From: Turbatrix aceti
Taxonomy: Eukaryota; Nematoda; Chromadorea; Rhabditida; Panagrolaimidae
Length of the DNA: 64,000 bases
Reading direction: 5' to 3'
NCBI GenBank assembly: GCA_963969345.1
Contig: OZ017767.1
Span: 6,910,739-6,974,738 of the forward strand
Shown: positions 1-11,359 of the stretch, piece after piece
Numbering within the stretch: the stretch's first letter is position 1
Layout of the letters: each line of letters opens with the position of its first letter
Notes under the pieces: model-generated
What the model saw: only the letters and a program-made list of their open reading frames with translations
What the model was told of the DNA's origin: nothing
Databases searched by the model: none
Translations under genes and position numbers: made by a program

Positions 1-918
1 AACAGCGCTTCAAAAATTCTGAATAACAGAGGTTCTTTGGCAAGTTGTAATCTTTGCTTTATAATGCGCCGTTTTTTTCTTTCTTTCGGCTCTGGGATTT
101 GTTATTTTGATACCAGGTCGGCTGAACCCTTGTTAGATAATATTTATGTGTGGTAAATATATTTACACCAAACCGGCGCTCACTTTTATGACGTGTATTT
201 TTTCAAAAAAAGTTGGAATAATTTTTTATGTAGAACCAAAAATGTGAATTAATTTCGCCCAGGTTCAAAAAGTTGCAAAGGCGGCCGCGCGGCATCCAAC
301 ATCATGATGCATGCCACGACGTGTTCTATTTTTAAGAACTCACTTGTTAACGCTGCTTGTGCAAAGCAGTGCCGTCAGAGGACAGAGTCATCTAATCCCA
401 CAGCCACCGCCTCCGTCCTTTTGTTTCTAATCTCTCCGGTTGCTTGTTTTAAACCTGCTTGCTGTGAATGAATTTCTGGGTAGCAGAGTGCCTTTCTTAT
501 TCTCGCATCAGCCTGAATGAAAACCCATTACGTAGTAATGACTCCGGTCACGGTCACGGTCACGTTTTGCACAATTTTGGTTCCTTGCCGGAGGCACCGG
601 GTCTTGGCTGTTCTTGACCGCCTAAATAAGCAGTTTTTTCAGTTTTTCTTTGTTTTTAGTTCCTTTTTGCTCAAAAAGGAGGGTCCGCCGGGAAAAATCA
701 TCTGGCATAAGCGGAAGTTCGTGTACTAAGCTTTTTAGGACCGGTGAGTGCGAAAACAAAAATTTACAACTTTTTTTGCAAGTATGCGATCATAACACGG
801 CAATTTTTGGGGCAAATCTTGTTCTGGGAAACCTTTGCTCTCTGTTCGAGTATTCAACGTGCCAGTAAACGTTTCCTCCAAAGTATCTTTTCCCGTATAA
901 AATATCCTTTAAATTGCC
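1..918. other. intergenic, no gene recognised
   Basis: AT-rich sequence with homopolymer runs. The short open frames here have no recognisable motif and no splice context, so I see no gene. It ends at the left target duplication of the first MITE. Confidence 0.6.
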
Positions 919-926
919 CCCAAACG

Positions 927-1465
927 CAGAGTTGTTCAATTCGACAATTTTCAGTGCTCGCTCTGCTCGCGCTCTTTGAGCAATTCAATTTTCCGTGCTC
1001 GCTCTGCTCATGCTCTTTGAGTTCCTAAAATTTTCGCGCTCGCTCTGCTCGCGCTCTTTTATTCTCAGATCCTCTGCTCTTGCTCTGCTCACGCTCGTGA
1101 GTTGAGCAGGAGCAAGCAATGAGCAAACATGGCTCACACAAAAAAAGTGAATTTTAAGACACAAATTCAGTCCTTTGCTAAAAGAAATACCGCATATTGC
1201 TTCGAGATACCCCCAACATCGTGTTTTTGGTCGAAATTACCAGTATTTTAGTATTTGTAGCACTAAATTTATAGTGAGCAGTGCTCATTTTAAAAATTTC
1301 TCTTGCTCGCTCTGCTCACGCTCTTTGAGCAATTCAATTTTTCGTGCTCGCTCTGCTCATGCTCATTGAGCACTCCAATTTTTCGCGCTCGCTCCGCTCG
1401 CGCTCGTGAGCTGAGCAGGAGCGAGCAGTGAGCAGGAGCAATTTTGTGAGCATCGAACAACTCTG
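927..1465. mobile_element. hAT-like MITE, family A
   Basis: A 539-bp non-autonomous element. Both ends share the terminal inverted repeat CAGAGTTGTTC, and the inner ends remain similar. It is flanked by a perfect 8-bp direct duplication, CCCAAACG, at 919-926 and 1466-1473. An 8-bp duplication with CAGAG-type ends is the signature of the hAT superfamily. The subterminal DNA holds many copies of a GCTCGCTCTGCTCGCGCTC-like motif, inverted towards the right end. No transposase is encoded. Confidence 0.85.
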
Positions 1466-1473
1466 CCCAAACG

Positions 1474-2731
1474 TGATAATATGCACTCAAAAATTCCGCA
1501 ATTGTAAAACAGGTGTTGTCGTCATTTTTTAAAAATATTCCACATAATCCTACATGGTCAGAAAAGTTTTCCAAAAGGTCGACGCGTTTCCTAAATAATT
1601 CGTTCGTCGAGCAACGGATGGATGAAATGATTGACATTCATTTACTCGATGACCTCATCAAAATTTTTTCCCACACTAGAAAACTTTATCTTGCCATATT
1701 TATAATATTTGATATTTAGATTTATAAAAATTTTTAATTAAAAAATCTAATTTTTAATAATTTACACGCGTTCCGCATACATTGAAACCCGCCTAATCCG
1801 TGTCCTGTCTCGATAAAGAAAAGCTTTTCTGACGTAGACATATTAGCCGGAGCCACGAGTTTTGGACACATCACAACTTTTTTTTCCCTCACAATGCCAC
1901 TGACAAGGAAGGAAGCTGGAGTTTAGTCAGTTAAGCAGAATCTGACTGGGTTTTTGTCTTTGTTTTCTAAATATGTCAGTTTCAGGATTTGCACTAAATA
2001 TTTATTACGTTTGCGATAATTCGATTAATTTTGACGTTCGTTTGTTCTTTTTTTTTCTGAGATCATGTTTTTTGGGAAATTTTATTTATTTTGCTTTTTG
2101 TTGCCTTTTTGATCCCTGAAAAGACAAAAACCAAATTCTGGGAACTTTTGCAACCAAATTATTATTTTTAAAAATGTCCAAAACCAAACCTTTTCCGGCC
2201 AATTACATTTTTTTTGTTCTAAAAAATGAAAGCAGGCTTTCATGAATTTTGAATGCTTTTTGTTTGTTTCTTTTCCAACGACACAATCAACGTCACAGAA
2301 AGTTTTTCGGGGAAACGGCCAGACTGGTGCGCTGCAAGGTGCTTTCTGACAGGCGCCATCTGATCTCAAACCCCAATGACGTGTGGCCGAATAAGTTTGA
2401 AAGAGAGAATCCACAACCCTTTAGCCTCGGATTACCCGAGTTAAGCGTGCAGCAGCCTTCGACTAATGACAGCGTATCGCCGGATGTCCCGGATATCCGT
2501 GACATCAGCGGCCGCCTCTTTGCCGGCATTTAGCCTTCTGTCGCAGAGTCGGCGGGGTCGGCGTCGTTGACTCTCGCGTCTCTCAACACGCGCCCTCCCT
2601 CCCTCTATGCGTCCGCGTTGACCTCCCCTCTATAGAGACTACCGTGCCTTCTAAATAGTATCTCGTACTTTCTCGCGCTCACATTTTAGATACATACCCG
2701 TCGTCGTTTGTCCCGCAAAGTACCCCGAGCC
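1474..2731. other. intergenic, upstream of the insulin-like gene
   Basis: No coding exon recognised. The stretch at about 2300-2640 is less AT-rich and pyrimidine-rich close to the start codon, as expected for promoter or 5' untranslated DNA. I cannot place a transcription start. Confidence 0.4.
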
Positions 2732-4310
2732 ATGCCATCGCCGCCGGTTGTCGTTTTTTCGAGGGTGTCCAGCCTCGCCATTCTTACAGTATGCCTGCTA
2801 GCTTCTACGTCTACAGCCCAGATGCCCGGTGCTACCGGACTCATTCAGATGTGCCCTCCGGGCGGTGAATCATTTGCTACCGCCTGGCAACTCACCTGTG
2901 GCATGCGGAGGAAACGGAGCGCCGGTTTTTCCGATGATGATGCGACTTCGCAGATGCGATCAAGTTTGTTTTTTTTATACAAAAAATACGGAACAATTTC
3001 TATTTCTGGGAAATATAAAATTACGGTGTAGTATTTTTCGTTAAATTAGAGCAATTTTAATTTTTTATAAATATTTATTTATTTAAATCGTAAATCCTCG
3101 TTCGCTCGTTCCATGAAACATTTATGTCTTTTTTTTCTCGGTTGACCTTTTGGGCAGACTTATGTATTTTATTCATTGTCTCGAGGCATTATCGTCTTTG
3201 CTACACCTCTTCATCCACCCTCAAAGGCACATCACATCGTTAATCTGAGGGGCTATGAAATGGGATAGGCAGGGAAGCCCCCGCGAAAAAAAATACATAG
3301 TCTGCAGCGATTCTTTAGTCTCATCGGCTAGACGGGATAGAATTTGTGGTAGTAAATAAATTGTAGAAAATTATCATTCATTCATGCTTGTCTCTGATTT
3401 TAAAAAAACGTCATTTTTACCGCAGAAAATAACGATAATTGCATCCATCCTTGCAGGCAGCTCCGTGCCAAAGGACAGTCACTTTTTTTGCTGCTGAACG
3501 TGACATAATTTTATATAATTTTAATTTTTGATTTTCAAAACCGTGCATGCTGCTAACTAATTTTTATTTTACAACTTTGGCGTCGGAAGTGGCGTTTGGC
3601 GCTATTTCCGAGCTTTTGGCACGTGCGATGCCATTTTCAGGGGCAAGGATATGACGCCATGAAAAACCAAAAATAATACATACGATGCGCAATAGTTCTA
3701 TGGTTCATTCATGTTTTGCAACCCACCCAGAACATGAACGAATGATGATTGCCAGCATTTTGGCATTTTGAGGAAAAAAAACGAAAAACACGATTTTTCG
3801 CGTGCTCGGGAGAGCATTGTTTATTCCGGGAGTACTGGAAATGGCACTGCTACGCACAATGGACCCTGCTTTAGGGATTTTGGGTCACGTCATTTTTTTT
3901 CTGATTTCTTTCTGAGATATCGACTCACATTAGCCAAACAATGGGGCCTAAAATTAAAAAAAATTGTTATTTAGAAAAACTTTTGAAATTTGGCATTTTC
4001 AGCAGAAAAGCGTGCCACAAATGTCAATGCCGTTTTGTCGGGGCGCCTGAAGCGCGCTTTTGGCTTCGGCGGCGGAGATGTCGTCAAATCCACGACGACC
4101 CCGGCCCCGGCCCCGGCTCCGGCTCCGGTCTCCCAGCAGCAGCACCCCGGAGTAATGCCTTTTGGCGGCCGTGGCCTTTTCCAATCGCCACAACAACAAA
4201 ACTATCGGCCACTGAGTATGACAGAGATGATGCACTTTTGCTGCCGATACGGATGCTCGTTCCGCGATTTGCTACCGTACTGCGACCCCTTTGGCACGTG
4301 GGATTCGTAG
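2732..4310 (+). CDS. insulin/relaxin-like peptide precursor
   Basis: A secreted hormone precursor of 179 residues from two exons, 2732-2963 and 4003-4310; codon phase fits exactly across the 1,039-bp intron. It has a hydrophobic signal peptide (about residues 9-33), then a B-chain-like segment ending WQLTCGMRRKR with a basic cleavage site. A Pro/Ala- and Gln-rich connecting region with further KR sites follows, then an A-chain segment with the insulin pattern CC-x3-C-x8-C (CCRYGCSFRDLLPYC). Six cysteines are present in the two chains. The B-chain helix pattern (G, F, A, W, L, C, G) aligns with insulin, but the first cysteine sits three residues upstream of its usual position, giving C-x14-C instead of C-x11-C. 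The first ATG in frame was taken as the start. Family members act through insulin-receptor-type kinases or relaxin-type GPCRs; which applies is not visible. Confidence 0.8.
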
Positions 4311-4341
4311 GCCAATGGTTGCAAAAGCAGCGTGCAACAAC

Positions 4342-4370
4342 AAAATCAACATCAACATCAACATCAACAA
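4342..4370. repeat. AACATC microsatellite
   Basis: Several tandem ATCAAC/AACATC units lie in the 3' untranslated region of the insulin-like gene. Confidence 0.7.
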
Positions 4371-4569
4371 CGACCTGGACCCCAGACCTCCGTCAACACG
4401 ATCTCTTCTCACGAACTCACGTTTTCGCTTTTTTCCACATTCTCGGATAAGCATTACATGCTCTCTCCTCCTTCCCGGATCAAACAGACGACAGACAAAC
4501 AACACAGACAATGCAACAGATGACCGCTTTACTGTTTCCGTTTGTGGTTTACAGTGTAGTTATAACAAT

Positions 4570-4575
4570 AATAAA
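4570..4575 (+). terminator. polyadenylation signal AATAAA
   Basis: Canonical hexamer 260 bases past the insulin-like stop codon. It is the likely 3' end signal, about 240 bases short of the convergent hormone gene. Confidence 0.55.
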
Positions 4576-4811
4576 GTGTTGAAGACACCAAATTAATTAT
4601 GCCGCTGGAAGAGGTGGATTGAATGGATGGATGGGCTCTTGGGAAAAGGATCGAGATCGAGAGTTGTGGGTCGAGAAGCATCGATTTTTGTTGTTTGGTG
4701 ACGATGACAACGTGGTTTTTTTTTGCTCGGGATGGATGGTGGTAATTGTTTTTGGGATGAGTTTCACGCGTATAAGTACAGCCACGAGACAAGCTCAGTT
4801 CTCAGCTCAGC

Positions 4812-5725
4812 TCAATTTGGAAAGGTACAATCGTAGCAGGTGCATTCTTCAGCAGAAGAAATGTTAAATGCACGCGTGCCATCGCTGCACGGTACATCCA
4901 CGGTCACCTGACTCATCTTGGACATTCGACAACACTTGGCTGCACGGATGAGACGATTGCTGTCGGGACTGAAGAAGGAAAACGAAGAACAATAGCCACG
5001 GCATTTGTTGACTTTGACAACGACCAGCTCACAGCCTTCCACGTCAATTAGCTGCTCATGACCTGAAAAATAGAAAAAACGATAGTTATTACGATTTGCA
5101 CAATTTTTGTGTTCGAAAGAAAGGTTTTATCAATGTAAGAACTTTGGCTGTTGATAAAACAAACACCGCTCAAGTAACGATAAAAAAAAAACAAAGGAAA
5201 AAGATTGTACGCATGCGTATAAAAATGATATTATTTATTTTTAGAGCGCTCAGCCAAAAATACTAAAAAAATAGATACATAGTTGGAAATACGAGGAGCG
5301 CTCATGTTTACTTCGAGAAGAATCCAGAAAAAAAACGCAGACAACAAAAAAATACAAACTGCAGAAAAAATTTTTTTTTGCAAAAATTGGAATTTTCCCA
5401 GATTATTTTTTTTGCGGTAAAAATCCAAAATCCAAATTAAATTTAAAAACTTAACTTTAAAAATTGATTTAATTTTTTTAAATTTAATTTTAAAATTTGA
5501 TTGATTTAAAAATTACTCACCCACAACTCGGCACGAAGACTTGATCGACGCGCAGTGACCCGTGGACAAGAGTGCCATGCAGAGAGTGATGGTCAGAAGT
5601 CGAAAAGGTGCCACGCTCTGGAAGACCGTCAAATCCAGAATTCCAGATTCCCGCGGGATCCGGGACTGAATTGCCGAGCAGGAAGAGGGACTGGTGGCAG
5701 CGCCATGAAACCGCGCGATTGCCAT
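4812..5725 (-). CDS. GPA2: glycoprotein hormone alpha-2 (thyrostimulin alpha)-like
   Basis: A secreted cystine-knot hormone subunit of 151 residues from two exons, 5725-5521 and 5062-4812, with phase-matched splice sites. A long N-terminal region ends in a hydrophobic signal segment (LLTITLCMALLSTGHC). Ten cysteines follow in the GPA2 arrangement, including CRGYC, the CC pair in AAKCCRM, and the terminal C-x-C-x2-C of ECTCYDC. The family consensus (CRGxC, CCxM, VxVxCxDGxR, CxCYxC) is clear. In animals GPA2 pairs with GPB5 to activate an LGR-type receptor; the nematode orthologue is FLR-2. The partner subunit is not in this window. The start is the first in-frame ATG; a shorter product starting nearer the hydrophobic segment is possible. 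Confidence 0.85.
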
Positions 5726-8335
5726 GGAGGGACAGGTGTGGGAGAGAAACGGTGCGGCGATCAATTATAGCGGCGTCTGAAAAAATGGACTCGGCTGAGG
5801 CTCATTGGATGATTGAGGACCCAAAAAAGTCTTATCGCGCCAAAAAAAAGTGTGCCAGTGTAGGCGGAGACGCTTGGGGCTGCACCCAACGCTTTGGGCA
5901 ACGAACACTAAGACAATTGAAATCAAAACCCGCACACCGGAATCTCGTTCCCCGGGGCAAGGAAAGTCAAGTCACGGCTGCAAAATGAGGACAATGAACT
6001 GAAATGCGCACCCCCCACTCCATCCTCCTCCCCCTCACGCAGTCAGTTCAAACAAAAGTATGTATTTATGTGTGCCGAATGGATTACAACAAGATTGTAA
6101 ACGCCTTTTATAAACGCATCCCCAAGCACGTATTGACTTCACGACTCACGACTTCCATGATTCATTCCGGTGTCATCCATGAATGCCTCGTAGACAAAAA
6201 AAATGGTTTACAAACACCTGGGAATTTCGAAAAAAAAGGTGAAAAACATCACGCTGAATCGTGACCTCACTCAGAATCGGGAATCCGGCTTTCGAACGAA
6301 CGTGCATGCGCAATCCGAACAAATCCTTTTTTTGTACAGACGCAGATGAAATACATATACAAGAACGTATCAGTCTAACCTTCAGTTTTTTTGATGACTT
6401 TCCACAAATCGCACTTATAAAGCTACCACAATCAAGGCACATACCGACGTGCACATACGCCCGATACAATTTCTGACGCATGCATCAACATTTTTAGTGT
6501 AGTACCAAATTTCGAGAATTTTTTTTTATCCTGGGAGAGTCGCTTAAAAATACCTGAAATTTATTTCAGAGGCGGTGGCGTGGCGGGTAAATGATGCGAA
6601 AAAAAAACAATTTTTTTTCATATTTGAATTTATCTATTTTTACCCAATCGTTGGGAAATACGTTGTTTACAAAATTGTTATGATCAGAGATAAGAAAAAT
6701 AATTATTTACATTTCAGCTTCCAATTTCTGCGGCCTGGGAAAATAAAGTAAATGGAACTGATCGGCTTGAGCGGTCGGTCAGGTTGACCGTTCCCATGTT
6801 TTTTTCGGTCACTGTACAATCGAAAAAAAAATGAAAAAAATAACGTTCTATGCTGAAATTTGGTAAAAATTGGTTGATTAATGAATGGAGAACTGTTGAT
6901 CTGTTGATGATCCCCAGCAAAGCATCTCCATCGATGCTGATACATGATAAGCTAAAAAATGATTCCACCGGAACTACCGTAAAAGGAGAGAAACAATGTA
7001 GACTAGCCAAAATGGTCCAAACGAGCCAGCCTATTTTTAGCTTCAGAAAATACTCGACCGAGCAATGCTATTAGTATCTACCAGGCACAAAGGTCGATGA
7101 ATCGATGATAAGACCACCGATCTTTTCCATGGGGTGAGGCAGCTCCGAATGACGTCAAAACCCTCATCTTCTTCTGACATCGGTTCATCCCAATCGAATA
7201 AGTCTTCCTAGTATGTATGTATTACACATATATAAGTACGAGTGTGGAAGCCTTTGTTGAAAATTTGTGGTGCCAACGTCGCAGAAAAAGCAATAACGGG
7301 TACTCCTTGACATTCCCAGCGATGCCAAACAGTCAGGCCAAAAACAGGGGGGAGCATGACAAATTTGTCATACTTGGACCGTTTTAAGCGCCGCGTCATC
7401 CTCATCCTCATTCTCGGCAAACACGGGACAATGCCAAACAAAATTCAACACTCTTATACGGGTTCAACGATGCCACGTGCCGTGCACCCAGGCGCCTACG
7501 CGAAGGACATCTTGTGCCTTTAAAAAAAATCTGTAGAAGATGAGGTCACGCCCGGTTTCGGCGGACGTCAGAAAAATCAACGATAAACAAGTGAAAAATC
7601 AACTGATTACTATTATAATTTTCTCTTGGAATAAATATTTTTTAAAAATCCGGTCTTCAATTAAAAAAACAGGTCCCAAAAAAGAGCGTCTGCGGAAAAA
7701 AAAAGAAAAGTGAACAAGCCGCGATAAATCAAAGTTCAGATCAAAAAAGAGGCTTATAAATAGTATGCAGACACGATAGAACAGCATAAAGGTGACGACG
7801 CTAGACCAAAAATAATGAAGAGGTTGTCAAGCGGTGTTTGCCAACGATTTCCCAGTCAGATGCAATAGTTGCGCTATATTTGGAGCAATGATAAGCACTA
7901 GTGCACCTGCGACCGGGAGTGAAGTGAAACGGTACTGGCGTCAGCGATGCTTTCCATTTACGACCGACCCGGTAATGAAGGTGCGGGTGTGCGTGATAAG
8001 CCTGACAAAAAAACAAAGAGGATCGAAGTCGGCGGTCGTAAAACTCGTGTGCTCGTTAGAATCAGAATAATCAAAAGAATAGTAAAACAAGGCCATTTCT
8101 TGTTTTTGGCGACCAACAAAAAAAAAAAGACATGACAGCCACAGCCCCAGCGATTGTCCGGGGTTCAGAGCGGACAATAGTTGGTTGTTCCCGTTCCGAA
8201 AGAGCCTCGGGCAATCAATCCGATTCACGCGCGGGGGTGCGGATGGGAGAAATGCAGCAAAAAAACAAGATGATTGAAAAGAAAGTTTTTTGTCACCATC
8301 GCTTGGACAAAGGAGACAAAAAAACAAAGACCCGG
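5726..8335. other. intergenic, no gene recognised
   Basis: About 2.6 kb between the GPA2-like gene and the next MITE. Short open frames on both strands show no motif, no repeated codon pattern and no convincing splice sites. Confidence 0.5.
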
Positions 8336-8343
8336 GTCGAAAT

Positions 8344-8799
8344 CAGGAATGGGCGAACGTTCGTGCTTGTTCGAGTTCGTTTGCGAACAAATTCAAATTT
8401 TTGTGTTCGTGTTCGTTCGAGAACAGATTTCTCTGTTCGTGTTCGTTCGCGAACAAAGATAAATTTTCCGAACAGATAAAACGAACAAAAATTTGAGTAA
8501 AATCAGTTAAATGATGCCGAAATTTATGTTATTTTCCAAAAAAAAGCAAATAGTGTCAATTGCCTGCGGGAATAAAAAGCGTAGAAAAACCAAAAAAAAA
8601 CGTGAAAACGCATTGTACCAAAGTTTACGTTTTTATGCCCAGTTTGGACAAAATTTTGTATAAAATATGCTAAAAATCTGTTCGCCGTTCGTTCGCGAAC
8701 ACCAACAAAAATGTTCGTGTTCGTTCGATTTCTCAAACAAAATTAACAAAATTTTAGTATTCGTTCGAGAACAAAAAAACGGCTGTTCGCCCATCCCTG
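8344..8799. mobile_element. hAT-like MITE, family B, copy 1
   Basis: A 456-bp element with terminal inverted repeats CAGGAATGGGCGAAC (left) and CAGGGATGGGCGAAC (right, reverse complement). A perfect 8-bp target duplication, GTCGAAAT, lies at 8336-8343 and 8800-8807. The ends are packed with GTTCGTTCGCGAAC-like palindromic motifs. Its middle (about 8480-8690) matches copy 2 at 32 kb closely. No transposase is encoded. Confidence 0.88.
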
Positions 8800-8832
8800 G
8801 TCGAAATGAAAATAAAGCCAACATTACGTGTA

Positions 8833-8838
8833 TTTATT
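8833..8838 (-). terminator. polyadenylation signal (TTTATT on +)
   Basis: AATAAA on the minus strand, 56 bases downstream of the symporter stop codon, overlapped by a second copy. Confidence 0.45.
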
Positions 8839-8893
8839 TATTTAAATATTTATTTTTTTACTCCAACAACAACCGAGAAAACCACCACCTTCA

Positions 8894-11359
8894 TCACCGC
8901 TGATGTTGACTGCGACCCTTTGTCGAAGGTTGCAGCAGTGTCCCTGCATCCGGATCCACGGCTGGATCCCGGTAAATACTGACAGAACGATAGCTCGACT
9001 TGTCCACCATCAGATCAACGCCGTAGAGCGTGCACGCCTCTGCGAATCGCTGCTTCCGACTTGAAAGGCGCAGAGGAAAAAGAATGCTCACAACGTAGCC
9101 TACGACGACGACAATAATCACCCCGGTGCCGGCGTAGAGGAAATAAGACAACCGAGCCAGCAGGTAAGTATCCGGGTTGCCAAAGTGCCAGTCTACGTGC
9201 ACGGGATGTTCGTGGGGCAGGTGTTCGTGGCGGAAGACGGACAATTCCTCACCGGTGACGTTGACGTTAAAGTCAATACAGTTTGGGTTATTTGGATTTT
9301 GTTCGAGTGGCAGGCTGTAGTCTGTGTAGGGTTGCTGGACGTTGTACATCACAGCGCACGAGACCATGAATACCATCGCGGTAATGAGTCCGGCCAGTGC
9401 GCCGTGTTTGTTCGCGCGGGGGAAAAAAACGCCAAGGAAAAAGAGACCAACCAGGGGGCCGGCCAGGGCCCCTAGAGTCGATGACGCGGCCTAAAGAGGG
9501 TTTTTTAGGGTCAAAATGAAAAAAATAGAAAATCCTACGCTGAAAATGCCGCCCATGTAATCGCAGACGAAAGATAGAGCCGTCGCGGAGAGTCCTATGA
9601 CGACAGAAATAACTTTCATGAGCTTGGTGATTTTAGCCTCGCTCCAATGACTGAATCTGTCCTTCAAAAAATCTTCCCACAATACTGCAGTCATGGAATT
9701 GATGCCACTCGACACGGTTGAAAGCGTCGAGCCAAATATGGAAGACAGGAACAGTCCTGGAAGTCCAGGAACAATCGCTAAAAAAATTTTTTTTACCTGT
9801 TTGTACCCTCAAAATGGGACTAAAACCCACAAAGCACCCTTCCAGCGAACAAAATGACCATCTGATCCATGGAATCTATGAGTCCTAAAGCCTTAGGATC
9901 GCATCCGTGGAAGTAGCCGATCATGAGGATCCCGATGAAGCAGCACATCCATCCGATTGCCACAAAAGCAGGCACTGTCATCCACATGACGGATCGAGCG
10001 TTGCTCAGCGACGGCATGGAGCAGTATCGCTGGAGTGCCATCTGATTTAGGCCGTAGTAGCATGTCCAGTGGATGATCCCACCGAAAATCATAATCCAGA
10101 GGGAGTTGTACTGGAAAGGCGTCCAATCCATGCGGGTGACAGATCCCGAGATTCTGCCGGTTCGCTCCGCGACTTCGAAGACGGCACCCAGACCTCCGGC
10201 GTCGAGGGTGCCTTTGACGAGCAGGATTCCGATGCCTAGGTACATGAAACCGGCCTGGAAATTTATTATTTTTACTTTCACGATTTTGAACATGTTTTTA
10301 TACCGGGCCACTCAATTTTTTGTTCGTGAACGAATATAAACGTTTTGCCAAATTTTTTTTCCAAAAACGAACGAACACGAATATTAAAAAATAAATAAAA
10401 AAAATGCTGTTATTTGATAAAAAAAAACTACAAAAGAAGTCGCATGTTCGATGTTCGTTCGTGTATGTTTGCGAACGAACACGAACGAACATCGAACATG
10501 CGACTTTTTCTGCAGTTTTTTTTTAAATCAAATAAATAACAGCATTTTTGAATTCATTTTTTTAAATATACCCAAAATTGGTGACTCATTTTGTTCGTTT
10601 TATCAGTTTGAACAAACAAAATGTTCGTGTTCGTAAACGAACATGATGAACGCAATTTAAAAAAAATATGTTCATGAACGAACTTGAACAATAAATTTTG
10701 AATTTGTTCGGGAACGAACATGAAAAATAAATTTTGAACTTGTTCGCGAACGAACACGAATGTTCATTTACATATCTTCGATTTCCACTCACCTGCAGGG
10801 TATCCGTCCAAATAACAGCCTTTATCCCCCCGATAGCCGTGTAAATCGTGGACACGATACCGATCGCGAGAATAAACGGCCACAGAGGAGCGTCGATGAT
10901 GCCAACAAGCGCGATGGCCGGGGAATAAAGCACCACGGCCATGTAAAAAAGAGTGGCGAAGAGAAACAGCAGCGATCCAATTCTACGCAGAAGCACACTG
11001 TCGTACCGCATCTCGAAGTACTCATAGACGGACACAAACTGCATTTTATAAAAAATTGGCACGAAAAAGTATCCGGCGATGAAGAAGGAAAGAGATCCAC
11101 AGAGGAAGGAAATAATCAGGAGAGAACCGCGTTGGTAGATTTCTGCCGGGAGACCGAGAAGAGCGATTCCGGAGATGAAAGTCGTCATGAGAGACAGACA
11201 AACCGGCAGCATCGGAAGTTTGCGTCCACCTGTGAGAAATTCAGCCGTCTCGGTATGCTGGTGGGATTTGTACTTGGACATGATGGCATGGTAGATGCCA
11301 ACGACGATGGCAAGTGCCAACGATAGACCAAAAACGCAAAAGTCTATCAGAGTGTACAT
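8894..11359 (-). CDS. SLC5-family sodium/solute cotransporter
   Basis: A plasma-membrane Na+-coupled symporter of the SLC5 family, closest in motifs to the monocarboxylate/multivitamin branch (SLC5A5/6/8/12). Exons are 11359-10793, 10254-9831, 9777-9539 and 9490-8894, giving 608 residues, the usual family length. It shows about 13 hydrophobic segments, FLTGGRKLP after the first, YTAIGGIKAVIWTD, the signature PGLPGLFLSSIFGSTLSTVSSG, and WEDFLKDRF. At the second junction, the GTGGGT donor at 9830 keeps family spacing (DQ-x13-PGLPGLF) where the open frame alone would hit a stop. An in-frame ATG at 11464 could add 35 residues; I chose 11359 because family members start just before the first membrane helix. 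The substrate cannot be told. Intron 1 contains a GTTCG-rich foldback repeat. Confidence 0.9.
10310..10770. repeat. GTTCG-rich foldback repeat in SLC5 intron
   Basis: Intronic block full of GTTCGTTCGCGAAC-like motifs similar to MITE family B. It includes a near-perfect inverted repeat at about 10400-10555, in which roughly 65-70 bases pair around CGCATGTTCGATGTTCGTTC. I could not find family B ends or an 8-bp duplication. Confidence 0.7.

Noticed and set aside
2249..2533. Overlapping open frames on both strands upstream of the insulin-like gene
   Set aside because: Higher GC keeps several frames open at once; neither shows a motif or splice link to the hormone exons.
9781..9800. A ~20-base GT...AG intron in the symporter gene
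   Set aside because: Too short to splice. Using the GTGGGT donor at 9830 avoids an in-frame stop and reproduces SLC5 family spacing exactly.
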